Positions 1-8,708 of a stretch of 64,000 bases of DNA are shown here, one piece after another. The notes beneath the pieces were generated by a model. That model saw nothing but the letters and a program-made list of their open reading frames with translations. It did no database searches and had not been told where the DNA came from. Source of the stretch: an uncultured Roseicyclus sp. (GTDB taxonomy: Bacteria; Pseudomonadota; Alphaproteobacteria; Rhodobacterales; Rhodobacteraceae); contig CANLXA010000004.1 of the NCBI GenBank assembly GCA_947494975.1, positions 62,001 to 126,000 of the forward strand, given 5' to 3'. How positions within the stretch are numbered: the stretch's first letter is position 1; every line of letters begins with the position of its first letter. The translations under genes and the position numbers were made by a program.

Positions 1-738
1 ATCCCAATGGTCGCCTTCGCGCTTCTGCGGGTGATGACCGGCCTGTCGGTTACCGATGCGGCGGCGGTGGCGGGGCATTATGGCTCGATCTCCATCGTGA
101 CCTTTGTGGCGGCCTCGTCGGTTGTGACGGCCAGCGGGCTCGATTCCGAGGGCTACATGGTGGCCGTCGCGGCGGTGATGGAAGCGCCCGCCATCCTGTC
201 GGCCCTGTGGCTGATCGCGCGCTTCGACAAGGGCGCATCGGATATGGAGGCCGGCCTGATGCGGGAGATCCTGCTGAACGGCTCCATCGTGTTGCTGGTC
301 GGGTCCTTCCTGATCGGCTGGATCACCGGCACGGAAGGTTTGGACCTGATCGCGCCCTTCATCGTCACCCCGTTTCAAGGCGTGTTGTGCCTGTTCCTGC
401 TGGATATGGGCCTGGTCGCAGGCCGCGGGTTGCGGGAGGCGAAGGGCGTCTTGAAACCCGGCCTGTTCCTGTTCGGGGTCATCATGCCGGTGGTCGGCAG
501 CTGCTTCGGCCTCGCAGTCGGGCTTCTCCTGGGCCTGAGCACCGGGGGCGTTGTCCTTTTCATGGTCTTGTCGGCCTCGGCCTCCTACATCGCCGTGCCC
601 GCCGCGATGCGGGTGGCCCTGCCCGAAGCGAACCCGTCGATCTACCTGACGCTCTCGCTTGGCGTGACCTTCCCCTTCAACCTCACCCTAGGCATCCCGC
701 TTTATGTTGCGGTTGCCACCGCCCTGACCGGAGGCTGA
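1..738 (+). CDS. sbtA: SbtA-type sodium-dependent bicarbonate transporter (5' partial)
   Basis: Membrane protein of the SbtA/DUF897 family, which takes up bicarbonate with sodium. The reading frame is open to the left edge, so the gene begins outside the window. The ATG at 7 is probably internal, because about 245 residues are visible against roughly 320-370 in the family. The visible part has about seven hydrophobic segments with the glycine-rich helices typical of the family. The next gene starts 3 bases after the stop and encodes an SbtB-like PII protein, which is the known regulatory partner. Identification rests on overall sequence character plus that neighbour. Substrate is inferred from the family. 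Confidence 0.85.
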   Translation: MPMVAFALLRVMTGLSVTDAAAVAGHYGSISIVTFVAASSVVTASGLDSEGYMVAVAAVMEAPAILSALWLIARFDKGASDMEAGLMREILLNGSIVLLVGSFLIGWITGTEGLDLIAPFIVTPFQGVLCLFLLDMGLVAGRGLREAKGVLKPGLFLFGVIMPVVGSCFGLAVGLLLGLSTGGVVLFMVLSASASYIAVPAAMRVALPEANPSIYLTLSLGVTFPFNLTLGIPLYVAVATALTGG

Positions 739-741
739 CCC

Positions 742-1053
742 ATGCAGACCCACCAAGCCAAACGCGTTGAGATTACCATTGAATCCGTCATGGAATCCCG
801 GCTGACCAAGGCGCTTGTCGATGCGGGTGTCACCGGGTTCACGATCCTGCCGGTTCTTGGCGGGTCCGGACGGTCGGGGCAGTGGAGCCGCGAGGGGCAG
901 GTGAGCCGTGCCGGTGGCATGGTGGCGGTTGTCTGCATCATCCGGCCGGAGCGTCTCGATGGGCTGCTCGATGCCGCGTTCGGGGTCGTGGAGCGCCATA
1001 TCGGCGTGGTCTGCGTCACCGATTGCGAAGTGCTGCGGGCCGAGCGGTTCTGA
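742..1053 (+). CDS. sbtB: SbtB-like PII-family regulator
   Basis: Small (103 aa) ferredoxin-fold PII-like protein. It starts at an ATG with a GGAGG Shine-Dalgarno inside the end of sbtA, so the two are translationally coupled. The beginning reads like PII strand 1 (KRVEITIE), followed by a glycine/serine-rich T-loop region near residues 40-55. In cyanobacteria SbtB binds adenine nucleotides and gates SbtA. The protein stops shortly after the last strand and lacks the cyanobacterial C-terminal CGPxGC redox loop; only a C-x3-C pair is seen near residues 91-95. Role here is inferred from family and linkage. Confidence 0.85.
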   Translation: MQTHQAKRVEITIESVMESRLTKALVDAGVTGFTILPVLGGSGRSGQWSREGQVSRAGGMVAVVCIIRPERLDGLLDAAFGVVERHIGVVCVTDCEVLRAERF

Positions 1054-1137
1054 CCCCCTCACGCAAATTGGCGACAATAACGCACCCCCTGTGGTAATAA
1101 TCCTTCTACAGGAACCAGGAAGCCCGGAGGGTCTGCC

Positions 1138-1668
1138 ATGCGCGTACTTCGCAATATTCTCATCACTCTTGTCGGTCTGGTCATCGTGCTTGCCGTGGTC
1201 GGCTTTCTCTTGCCGCGCCACCAGGTGGTCGAACGCGATATCGTTATCGACGCCCCGCCCGAGGCCGTATTTCCCCATGTCAGCTCGCTTCAGGCCTTCG
1301 CGGAATGGTCGCCCTGGGGCGATATCGATCCCGACATGCAGGTGGAATATTCCGGGCCCGATACGGGCGTCGGCAACGTGATGGTGTGGTCCTCCGACCA
1401 TCCCAATGTGGGCAACGGACGCCAGGAAATCGTGGAGGTGGCCGAAAATGAAAGCGTGCGGACGACGCTGGATTTCGGCGATATGGGGTTGGCGGAGGCC
1501 TGGTGGAGGCTGGAGCCTCAGGGCGACGCTACGCGGGTTGTCTGGGGACTTGACGCGGATATGGGCGCGGGGCCTGTGGGCCGTTGGTTTGGTCTGATGA
1601 TGGACAGCTGGGTCGGCGCGGATTACGAGCGCGGGCTGGAACGGCTGCAGGCTACCGTCGAAGGGTAG
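1138..1668 (+). CDS. SRPBCC-family membrane-anchored protein
   Basis: A 176-residue protein with one N-terminal hydrophobic helix (residues about 5-22) followed by an SRPBCC (START-like, polyketide-cyclase type) domain. The domain start is recognisable in the pattern VxxDIxIDAPPExVFPxV, then a W-x-PW motif. Such domains bind hydrophobic ligands; no catalytic residue can be assigned. A CGGAGG ribosome site precedes the ATG. It stands alone between sbtB and a convergent gene. Function unknown. Confidence 0.8.
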   Translation: MRVLRNILITLVGLVIVLAVVGFLLPRHQVVERDIVIDAPPEAVFPHVSSLQAFAEWSPWGDIDPDMQVEYSGPDTGVGNVMVWSSDHPNVGNGRQEIVEVAENESVRTTLDFGDMGLAEAWWRLEPQGDATRVVWGLDADMGAGPVGRWFGLMMDSWVGADYERGLERLQATVEG

Positions 1669-1674
1669 AATGGC

Positions 1675-1694
1675 GGGGGGCGGTCGCGCCCCCC
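1675..1694. terminator. GC hairpin between convergent genes
   Basis: Perfect 8-bp arms (GGGGGGCG and CGCCCCCC) around a 4-base loop lie between the stop of the SRPBCC gene and the stop of the convergent DUF4139 gene. There is no clear U tract. It may serve as a terminator for both strands. Confidence 0.55.
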
Positions 1695-1705
1695 AACCAA
1701 GGATT

Positions 1706-3385
1706 TCACGGACGCCAGTCGAGGATCTGGCCGTCGGGGAACTCGAAATCAACGCCCATCTCGATGATCTCTTCCTCACCCGGCGCAACCTCGATGTCCC
1801 AGGCATGGACACCGCGCATGTCGTCGATGTCTTCTTCACTGGGGCGCGGGTTGAGCGTCAGATCCAGTTCCAGATCCTCCTGCTCCGCAAACGGCGTGGC
1901 ATACATGATCCGAACCGTTTCCGCGTCCGGCCCGGTGTTTTCGACGCCAAAGGCAATCTCACGCGATTGGGTGTTGGACGACACGAACAGGCCGCGATCA
2001 CCCTCCGCAAGCGACCGGTCGATCCACGTGAGCTGCAGATGATCCAGTGCGCCGAACGCCATTTCCGCCTCCGCCCCCATCGGGATCAGCGGCAGGTACC
2101 CGTCCCCCATCAACGCGCCGTCTCGGTAGAAGCGCGCATCACCCGGCAGGATCGGCTCGCCACTGTCATTGTCGGTCATGGCGATCAGGAAGGCAGTCTC
2201 GTCCCAACGCGGGATGGCGCGGTTTTCGGTTTCCGTCTCAAGCTCCAGCGTATCGAAGGCCAGCAGAACCTCACCACTTGGTGCGACGCTGACGGGCTCG
2301 GGATACGGGTAGGAGACGGAGAGGCCGCTGAATTCCGCCGTTATCACGGGCTCAATCACAGCCGCCGCGACGTTTGCGTACCCGCTCTGTGCGATGGCAA
2401 GCGGGGCAGGCGCCGGTGCGACATCGGCTGCGGTTTCCAAAGCGACGATTCCTCCGGAGCGTTGTTCAGTCTCTCGATCGATCAACCGTGCGGGGATGGA
2501 ACTCAACTCACTGGGCACCCGTGAACGTTGCGGATCGGAGGTGGAGAACGTCACCGCCACATCCTGCCACCGCGCCACGCCGGACGTGCGCAGCGTGACA
2601 TAGCGGTCGATCTCAAGCGTGCCGGTTTCCGTATCGAGGTCCAGCTCATAGCTTGGCTGCCACGACGCCGTGCGCGTGAAATAAGACAGCTCCAGCGCGG
2701 CATCCACATCTTCCACGGCGGCCACATCCACAGCCATGACGTTGATCTGCGTCCCGAACGGCATCAATTCGTGGAAGGCGCGGGTGGCGTCGCTCAACGC
2801 GGTCTGTGCGTCGACCAGCGTCTCCGACAGATCACGGCGGGCGACGCGAGCCTCCAGCATCTCGCCGGACAGGCGCTCCGTCTCGGCGCCCAACGTGGCG
2901 AGGAATTGCGGCACTTGGGCCGGATCCTCGGGCATGGCCACACCATTCTCGCCGCCGCGCAGGATCGCCGCGATGTAACCCTGCTGCGTCTCGATGGCCC
3001 GAATGCGCGCGTCAGCCTCCGTGATCGCATCCTGCGCCGCCTCCACGGCCTCTTCCGCCGCCTCGACCGCCGCCCGCCCGGCGACCTGTTCGGCGTCGTC
3101 CAGCGCACCTTCCTCAATCGGATGGTTGTAAAGCGGCTGCGGCGGGCCAAAGCGCACGCCCTCCGGTCCCGCGATCTGGGGTAATTCGGCCGTGTTCACG
3201 TCGGGCATGGCAATCAGAAGCCGGTGACGCCCGGCGGGGATCGTGGCCTCGGCCAGACGCGCCACGTCGGCGCCCGCGGCAAAGACGGTGGCCTCGGCCA
3301 GATCGGCCCTGATCAGGATATCGTCGGCATGGGCTGCAAAAGGGGCGGCGGCGCACAGCGCCGTGGTCAGCAAAAATCGTTTCAT
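1706..3385 (-). CDS. Exported DUF4139 (MuiA-like mucoidy inhibitor) protein
   Basis: About 559 aa with an N-terminal signal peptide (MKRFLLTTALCAAAPFAAHA, then DD). The ATG at 3385 is chosen because it begins this signal peptide and has a GAGGA upstream; a start 18 bases earlier would put extra residues before it. The layout matches the MuiA family: an N-terminal DUF4140 beta domain, an alanine/glutamate-rich coiled coil at about residues 85-195, and a C-terminal DUF4139 beta domain ending in an FPDGQILDW motif. The family is periplasmic and poorly understood. It is monocistronic here. Confidence 0.85.
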   Translation of the reverse strand: MKRFLLTTALCAAAPFAAHADDILIRADLAEATVFAAGADVARLAEATIPAGRHRLLIAMPDVNTAELPQIAGPEGVRFGPPQPLYNHPIEEGALDDAEQVAGRAAVEAAEEAVEAAQDAITEADARIRAIETQQGYIAAILRGGENGVAMPEDPAQVPQFLATLGAETERLSGEMLEARVARRDLSETLVDAQTALSDATRAFHELMPFGTQINVMAVDVAAVEDVDAALELSYFTRTASWQPSYELDLDTETGTLEIDRYVTLRTSGVARWQDVAVTFSTSDPQRSRVPSELSSIPARLIDRETEQRSGGIVALETAADVAPAPAPLAIAQSGYANVAAAVIEPVITAEFSGLSVSYPYPEPVSVAPSGEVLLAFDTLELETETENRAIPRWDETAFLIAMTDNDSGEPILPGDARFYRDGALMGDGYLPLIPMGAEAEMAFGALDHLQLTWIDRSLAEGDRGLFVSSNTQSREIAFGVENTGPDAETVRIMYATPFAEQEDLELDLTLNPRPSEEDIDDMRGVHAWDIEVAPGEEEIIEMGVDFEFPDGQILDWRP

Positions 3386-3648
3386 GGCAATCGGGGTCCT
3401 CAAAATGCGTTTGTGGCACCTTCAACCGACTGGCGATCCCTGCCAAGGGCGGGAATCCCAACCGGCCACAAGATGCCGATGATGAGGGTATGACGCGGGC
3501 CGGATGCGGATCCTTGGCTCCCTGCCAAAAAATCTACCAAAACACGCAACGGCCACCACGTAGACGGGCCCCGGCGCGCCACCGCCGGCTGACGGAGGCC
3601 GCAAGGCCGAGGCAGAGACGGCATTCCGCCTCCACCCCCGTGCAGGCC

Positions 3649-4671
3649 TCAGCCTTTTTTCAGCACCCGGTTGCCCAACGTCTCGGCAATCTGCACGGCG
3701 TTGAGTGCCGCGCCTTTGCGAAGGTTGTCGGACACGCACCAGATGTTCAGGCCGTTCTCGATCGTCACGTCCTGACGAATCCGGCTGATGAAGGTTGCGA
3801 AATCGCCAGCGGCTTCAACCGGCGTGACGTAACCACCGTCTTCCCGCTTATCGACCACCATGATCCCCGGCGCTTCCCGCAGGATATCGCGGGCCTCGTC
3901 CTCATCCAGGAACTCCTCGAATTCGATATTGATCGATTCCGAATGGCCCACGAATACCGGCACCCGCACGCAGGTTGCCGTGACCTTGATCGCCGGATCG
4001 ACGATCTTCTTCGTCTCGGCCACCATCTTCCATTCTTCCTTTGTGTCACCGCTATCCATGAACACATCGATATGCGGGATCACGTTGAAGGCGATCTGCT
4101 TGGTGAACTTGGAGGGCGCGACTTCCTGACCGGGGACATACATGCCCTTGGTCTGGCTCCACAGCTCATCCATGCCTTCCTTCCCCGCGCCGGAAACGGA
4201 TTGATAGGTCGAAACGACAACCCGCTTGATCTTGGCCCGGTCGTGGAGCGGCTTGAGCGCCACAACCATCTGCGCGGTTGAACAATTCGGGTTCGCGATG
4301 ATGTTCTTCTTCGCATACCCTTCAACCGCCTCGGGGTTCACCTCGGGCACAACCAGCGGCACGTCGGGGTCGTAGCGGTAGAGCGACGAGTTATCGATCA
4401 CGATGCACCCGGCCTTCGCGGCCAAAGGTGCGTATTTCTTCGTCGCATCCGACCCGATGGCAAAGAGCGCGATATCCCATCCGGTGAAGTCGAACGTATC
4501 GAGGTCTTTTGTCTTCAAAGTCTTGTCGCCAAAGCTGCATTCAGAGCCGAGGGATTTGCGCGAGGCAAGCGCCACGATCTCATCCACGGGGAACTGGCGC
4601 TCGGCCAGGATATTCAGCATTTCGCGGCCCACGTTGCCCGTGGCGCCTGCTACGACGACTTTGTAGCCCAT
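3649..4671 (-). CDS. asd: Aspartate-semialdehyde dehydrogenase
   Basis: NADPH-dependent reduction of 4-aspartyl phosphate to aspartate semialdehyde, feeding lysine, methionine and threonine synthesis. The 340-aa length is normal for the family. The NADP-binding GATGNVG is at residues 9-15, the catalytic cysteine lies in NPNCSTAQ (about residue 130), and the SGAGKEGMDEL segment follows. The ATG at 4671 is chosen because AAAGG lies 9 bases upstream. The frame stays open for about 250 bases further upstream but that extension looks non-coding. Confidence 0.96.
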   Translation of the reverse strand: MGYKVVVAGATGNVGREMLNILAERQFPVDEIVALASRKSLGSECSFGDKTLKTKDLDTFDFTGWDIALFAIGSDATKKYAPLAAKAGCIVIDNSSLYRYDPDVPLVVPEVNPEAVEGYAKKNIIANPNCSTAQMVVALKPLHDRAKIKRVVVSTYQSVSGAGKEGMDELWSQTKGMYVPGQEVAPSKFTKQIAFNVIPHIDVFMDSGDTKEEWKMVAETKKIVDPAIKVTATCVRVPVFVGHSESINIEFEEFLDEDEARDILREAPGIMVVDKREDGGYVTPVEAAGDFATFISRIRQDVTIENGLNIWCVSDNLRKGAALNAVQIAETLGNRVLKKG

Positions 4672-5037
4672 CTCATTCATCCTTTGGTTGGATGTCGCGG
4701 CACATAATGGATGCGCTGGCCCATGGAAAGGGGCGGCAGACGTGAAGAATTCTGAACGGTGCCATTCCGGTTCCTTATCACGGTGCTGATCGCTAAATGG
4801 GACAGCAACCTTGACAGAACGCCTCGGTTGCTCCATTTGCCACACATGATGCTGCACTGCCGCGTGAGCAGCCGCCTGATCCGTCAGGCCCATAGCATCC
4901 CCAGAATTCCCCAAGATCCCCATCACGCAGGGTTCTGACGATCGGCAGATGAGCTGCCCGGTCGCACCCTAGCCAAGCCGCATAGTCATGTGGCTCCCCC
5001 CGGCGCGCCAATCCGGCTGCGCCCGAAAGGATATCGT
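4672..5037. other. Divergent intergenic region asd / helicase
   Basis: A 366-base region between the asd and helicase starts must hold both promoters. A TTGACA hexamer is visible at 4811-4816 on the plus strand, but no convincing -10 element follows at the usual distance. No gene, repeat or strong hairpin was recognised. Confidence 0.4.
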
Positions 5038-6309
5038 TTGTTCGATTTCGACATGCTCGGCCTGAAGCCGATCCTCTCCAAGACCCTCCAGACGGCCGGT
5101 TTTTCCGAGCCGACCCCGATCCAGAACCAGGCCATTCCCCTGGCGCTTGATGGCCATGACATCATGGGCCTCGCCCAGACCGGCACCGGCAAGACGCTGG
5201 CCTTCGGGCTTCCGCTGTTGGAGCACCTGCTGGCGCTGCACGGCAAGCCCGACCCCAAGACCGCGCGCGCCCTGATCCTGGCGCCGACCCGCGAGCTGGT
5301 GAACCAGATCGCCGAACAGCTGCGCGTTTTCACCAACAATACGCCAATCAAGGTCGCCACCGTTGTGGGCGGCCAATCCATCGGCCGTCAGATCTCCGTC
5401 CTGTCGCGCGGCACCGACATTCTTGTCGCCACGCCGGGCCGGTTGATGGACCTGATGGATCGCCGCGCGATCGACCTGAGCACCGTGAAACACCTTGTGC
5501 TGGACGAAGCGGACCAGATGCTGGACCTCGGCTTCATCCACGCCCTGCGCAAGATCGCCCCGGCGCTTGGCACGCCGCGCCAGACCATGCTGTTCTCGGC
5601 CACGATGCCGAAGCAGATGGAAGAACTGTCGCGCGCCTACCTGAGCAACCCCAAGCGGGTGCAGGTTTCGCCCCCGGGCAAGGCCGCTGACAAGGTCACC
5701 CAATCGGTGCATTTCATGCCCAAACCCGCAAAGCCGTCCAAGTTGCGCGAAATCCTGTCGCGTGATCCCGAGGCGCTGGTGCTGGTCTTTGGCCGCACCA
5801 AACATGGCTGCGAAAAGCTGATGAAAGGCCTTGTGGCCGACGGCTTCAACGCCGCCTCGATCCACGGCAACAAGTCCCAAGGTCAGCGGGATCGCGCCAT
5901 CAAGGCGTTCCGCGACGGCACGGTAAAAATCCTCGTGGCAACCGATGTGGCCGCCCGCGGCATCGACATTCCCGGCGTCGCTTACGTGATCAACTATGAA
6001 CTGCCGGACACGCCCGACAACTACGTGCACCGCATTGGCCGGACCGCCCGCGCGGGCCGTGAGGGGGAGGCGATTGCTTTCTGCTCAGCCGAGGAAGTTG
6101 ACCTGCTGGTCCAGATCGAGAAGGTCATGAAGATGTCGATCCCCGTGGCCTCCGGCACACGTCCCGAAGCGGTGAAGGCTGAAAAGCCTCAGCGCGGTGG
6201 ACGGCGCAGGCCCCAGGGCTCCAACCGCAAGCCACAAAGTGCAGGCGGCGGTGGCGGCGCAGGTCAGGCGCGCAAGCCGCGCAGGCCCCGGCGTCGCAAG
6301 GCGGCCTAA
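5038..6309 (+). CDS. DEAD-box ATP-dependent RNA helicase (RhlE-like)
   Basis: About 423 aa. All DEAD-box motifs are visible: Q motif (PTPIQNQAIP), motif I AQTGTGKT, Ia PTRELVNQ, Ib TPGRLMD, II DEAD, III SAT, V ATDVAARGID and VI HRIGRTARAG. A basic, glycine/arginine-rich tail of about 50 residues follows, as in RhlE-type helicases that act on ribosome assembly or mRNA decay. The TTG at 5038 is preferred because GAAAGGA lies 6 bases upstream and the protein then begins MFDFDMLGL. A GTG at 4990 is the alternative. Its end overlaps the convergent MFS gene by 4 bases. Confidence 0.92.
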   Translation: MFDFDMLGLKPILSKTLQTAGFSEPTPIQNQAIPLALDGHDIMGLAQTGTGKTLAFGLPLLEHLLALHGKPDPKTARALILAPTRELVNQIAEQLRVFTNNTPIKVATVVGGQSIGRQISVLSRGTDILVATPGRLMDLMDRRAIDLSTVKHLVLDEADQMLDLGFIHALRKIAPALGTPRQTMLFSATMPKQMEELSRAYLSNPKRVQVSPPGKAADKVTQSVHFMPKPAKPSKLREILSRDPEALVLVFGRTKHGCEKLMKGLVADGFNAASIHGNKSQGQRDRAIKAFRDGTVKILVATDVAARGIDIPGVAYVINYELPDTPDNYVHRIGRTARAGREGEAIAFCSAEEVDLLVQIEKVMKMSIPVASGTRPEAVKAEKPQRGGRRRPQGSNRKPQSAGGGGGAGQARKPRRPRRRKAA

Positions 6310-7481
6310 GCCGGCCTCTCCCCGGAGAACATGTAGGCGGCGAGCCCCAGGAGGATCGCCGCCGCAAAGATCGCAAACAGCGCGCCATAGGCGGCCTCGG
6401 CCCCCAGATTGACGCTCAGATGCGCATAGGCCGGGCCGCTGGCGAATTGCATCACGCCCGCCCCACCCATCCCGAACAGGTTCAGAAGCGATACGCCCCG
6501 CCCGGTCAGATGCGGCGGCAGGAACGTGCGCCCATGGGCCATGAACAAGGGATAGGACGCACCGAAGAGGCCGATGATCGCGAACATCGTGATGGCCAGC
6601 GACAGGCCGGATGGCGGCGCCGCAAAGAGCCACAGGCACATCGCGGCCACGATCAGGTTGCCGCCGATGGCCGCGCGTTTTCGCGTGCCCACGATCCGGT
6701 CGGCGGAGCCGTAGAGGAAACTGCCGGTCACCATCGCCAGCCCCATGATCAGCGTGGCGGTCCCCACCTGTGACAGGCTGGCATCGAAAAAGTCCGTCAC
6801 ATAGGGCGTGATCCACAGGCCCCGTATGCCGGCCATCGGCGCGTAGCAGATGAACATGCCGATCAGGATCGGCCAAAGCGCGCGGATCCGCAGAAGCTCG
6901 GCAAAGGATCCGTTGGCTTCTCCGTCGGGTTTCGTCGGGTCACGCACCAGCGCGGCAATGCCAAGCGCCACAATCCCGGTAAAGGCAGCGGTTGCCCAGA
7001 GGGTCTCCCGCCAGCCGAACGCATCAACCGCCCAGGCCAGTGGCGCGGCCGACAAAAGATTCCCCAGCGAGCTGACCCCTACCGTCACGCCCGCCAACGT
7101 CCCGAACATCAGGGGCGAGAACTGTCGAGCAAAGATGAAATAGGTCGCCATCAGGATCGGGGCACAGCCGAAGCCGATCATCCCCATGGCCAATATCACG
7201 GCGCCCGGGCCCTGGGCCGTCGCGAAAACCATTGTGCCCCCAACGGCCCCCAGGATGAACAGCACCGCCGCCGTCCGGCGCGGCCCCACCGTATCGAGCG
7301 CCCATCCCACCGGAAGCTGCATCACCGCAAAAGCCGCGAACCACAGGCCCGAGGCCGTGGCCAGATCCCCGGTTGTCGCCCCCAGCTCGTCCCGCAGAAC
7401 TGGCGACAAAACCGCAAGAAAAGCGCGGAAGAACTGGCTGAGACAATAGGCCACCACAAGGAAGGCCAGACCGGCGCGCAT
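6306..7481 (-). CDS. MFS transporter
   Basis: A 391-aa major facilitator with about 12 hydrophobic segments. An MFS motif A-like stretch (GWALDTVGPRR) occurs between helices 2 and 3 and a matching one (YGSADRIVGTRKR) in the second half. The substrate cannot be read from sequence. It is transcribed away from the iron-binding-protein gene fbpA, and another MFS gene lies on the other side of fbpA, so a link to iron or siderophore handling is possible but unproven. Confidence 0.85.
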   Translation of the reverse strand: MRAGLAFLVVAYCLSQFFRAFLAVLSPVLRDELGATTGDLATASGLWFAAFAVMQLPVGWALDTVGPRRTAAVLFILGAVGGTMVFATAQGPGAVILAMGMIGFGCAPILMATYFIFARQFSPLMFGTLAGVTVGVSSLGNLLSAAPLAWAVDAFGWRETLWATAAFTGIVALGIAALVRDPTKPDGEANGSFAELLRIRALWPILIGMFICYAPMAGIRGLWITPYVTDFFDASLSQVGTATLIMGLAMVTGSFLYGSADRIVGTRKRAAIGGNLIVAAMCLWLFAAPPSGLSLAITMFAIIGLFGASYPLFMAHGRTFLPPHLTGRGVSLLNLFGMGGAGVMQFASGPAYAHLSVNLGAEAAYGALFAIFAAAILLGLAAYMFSGERPA

Positions 7482-7545
7482 CGGCTTTCCCTTCTGGTTT
7501 CGCGCACCTTGTCCGGGTCGTCCGGAAACGTCCAGCCTCAGCTTA

Positions 7546-7565
7546 TCCGATTGTTTTTGTCGGAA
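7546..7565 (+). promoter_or_regulatory. Candidate operator, copy 1, upstream of fbpA
   Basis: Perfect 5-bp dyad (TCCGA ... TCGGA) around a T-rich centre containing GTTTTTG. A closely similar site occurs at 7603-7623. Placement in the divergent region upstream of fbpA suggests binding by an iron-responsive repressor, but the motif was not matched to a known box. Confidence 0.45.
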
Positions 7566-7602
7566 ATGGCTTGACCACCGATATGAGTCTCTGCAGAAAG
7601 CA

Positions 7603-7623
7603 TCCGACGGTTTTTGTCAGGAA
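7603..7623 (+). promoter_or_regulatory. Candidate operator, copy 2, upstream of fbpA
   Basis: Second copy of the 7546-7565 element, 57 bases downstream. It shares TCCGA, GTTTTTGTC and GGAA with copy 1 but has one inserted base in the right arm. It ends 15 bases before the fbpA start codon, where a bound repressor could block initiation. Confidence 0.45.
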
Positions 7624-7638
7624 CAAACGGAGCGACTT

Positions 7639-8658
7639 ATGACCCGCACAATTACCCTTCTCATGGGCACCACAATCGCGTTGTCCGCCGCGATGGCCGC
7701 ACAGGCGCAGGAGCTGAACCTGTATTCCTCACGCCATTATGAAACGGATGAGCGGCTCTATTCGGATTTCACCGACCTGACCGGCATCACGATCAACCGG
7801 ATCGAAGGTAATGCCGATGAGCTGATCGCGCGTATGGAGGCCGAGGGCGCGAATTCGCCCGCCGATGTGTTCCTCACGGTCGATACATCCCGCCTGCAAC
7901 GGGCCGCGGATATGGGTCTGCTTCAGCCGGTTCAAAGCGACGTTCTGGCCGAACGCATCCCCGCCAATTTGCGCGACGACGACAACATGTGGTTCGGCTT
8001 CAGCCAGCGCGCGCGGATCATCTTCTACGACACTGCCGATGTGGAAAACCCGCCGCAGACTTACATGGATCTCGCCGATCCGGCCTATGAAGGCATGGTC
8101 TGCCACCGCTCCTCGACCAATGTCTATTCCCAGACCTTGCTGAGCGCGATCATCGAAAACCGCGGTGAAGAGGCGGCGCGCGAATGGGCGCAGGGCATCG
8201 TCAACAACTTTGCCAGGGACCCGCAGGGTGGCGATACCGATCAGCTGCGCGGCCTCGTATCAGGCGAATGCGATATCTCGATTTCGAACACCTATTATTT
8301 CGCCCGTGCGATCCGCCGCGATGTGGACGGTCTGAACGAAGCCGACCGCGCTCAGATCGGTTGGGTGTTCCCCGATCAGGACGGCAACGGTGCCCATGTG
8401 AACCTGTCGGGCGGCGGTGTGGCCACGAATGCTCCGAACCTCGATGCGGCAGTCGCGTTCATGGAGTACCTCGCCTCGGATCAGGCGCAGCAATACTTCA
8501 GCGCGGGCAACGACGAATACCCGGTCGTGGCCGATGTCCCGCTGGCCGAGTCGGTCATGGCGCTGGGGGAGTGGGAGGCCGATGATGTCGACCTTGCCGC
8601 CGTTGCAGGCAACGTGCCGCTGGCACAGCAGATCTTCAACGAAGTCGGCTGGGAGTAA
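7639..8658 (+). CDS. fbpA: Fe(3+) ABC transporter substrate-binding protein
   Basis: Periplasmic iron-binding protein of the FbpA/FutA/IdiA class, 339 aa. A signal peptide ends at AQAQ around residue 22. The mature start ELNLYSSRHYETDE is diagnostic of the FutA type. A paired tyrosine (SNTYYFARA, near residue 220) matches the iron ligands of this family. No permease or ATPase follows; the likely permease fbpB is at 21365, about 12.7 kb away. Two operator-like repeats lie upstream. Confidence 0.93.
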   Translation: MTRTITLLMGTTIALSAAMAAQAQELNLYSSRHYETDERLYSDFTDLTGITINRIEGNADELIARMEAEGANSPADVFLTVDTSRLQRAADMGLLQPVQSDVLAERIPANLRDDDNMWFGFSQRARIIFYDTADVENPPQTYMDLADPAYEGMVCHRSSTNVYSQTLLSAIIENRGEEAAREWAQGIVNNFARDPQGGDTDQLRGLVSGECDISISNTYYFARAIRRDVDGLNEADRAQIGWVFPDQDGNGAHVNLSGGGVATNAPNLDAAVAFMEYLASDQAQQYFSAGNDEYPVVADVPLAESVMALGEWEADDVDLAAVAGNVPLAQQIFNEVGWE

Positions 8659-8682
8659 GCCCACCCCCGAATGATACCGAAA

Positions 8683-8708
8683 GGCGCCCCGTCACACGGG
8701 CGCCTTTT
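8683..8708. terminator. Rho-independent terminator for fbpA (and convergent MFS gene)
   Basis: Arms GGCGCCCC and GGGCGCC enclose a short loop and are followed by TTTT on the plus strand. The stem overlaps the stop codon of the convergent MFS gene at 8692, so it probably ends transcription from both sides. Confidence 0.75.

Noticed and set aside
4672-4926. N-terminal extension of asd
   Set aside because: The extra 85 residues are not part of the family, and a good ribosome site precedes the shorter start.
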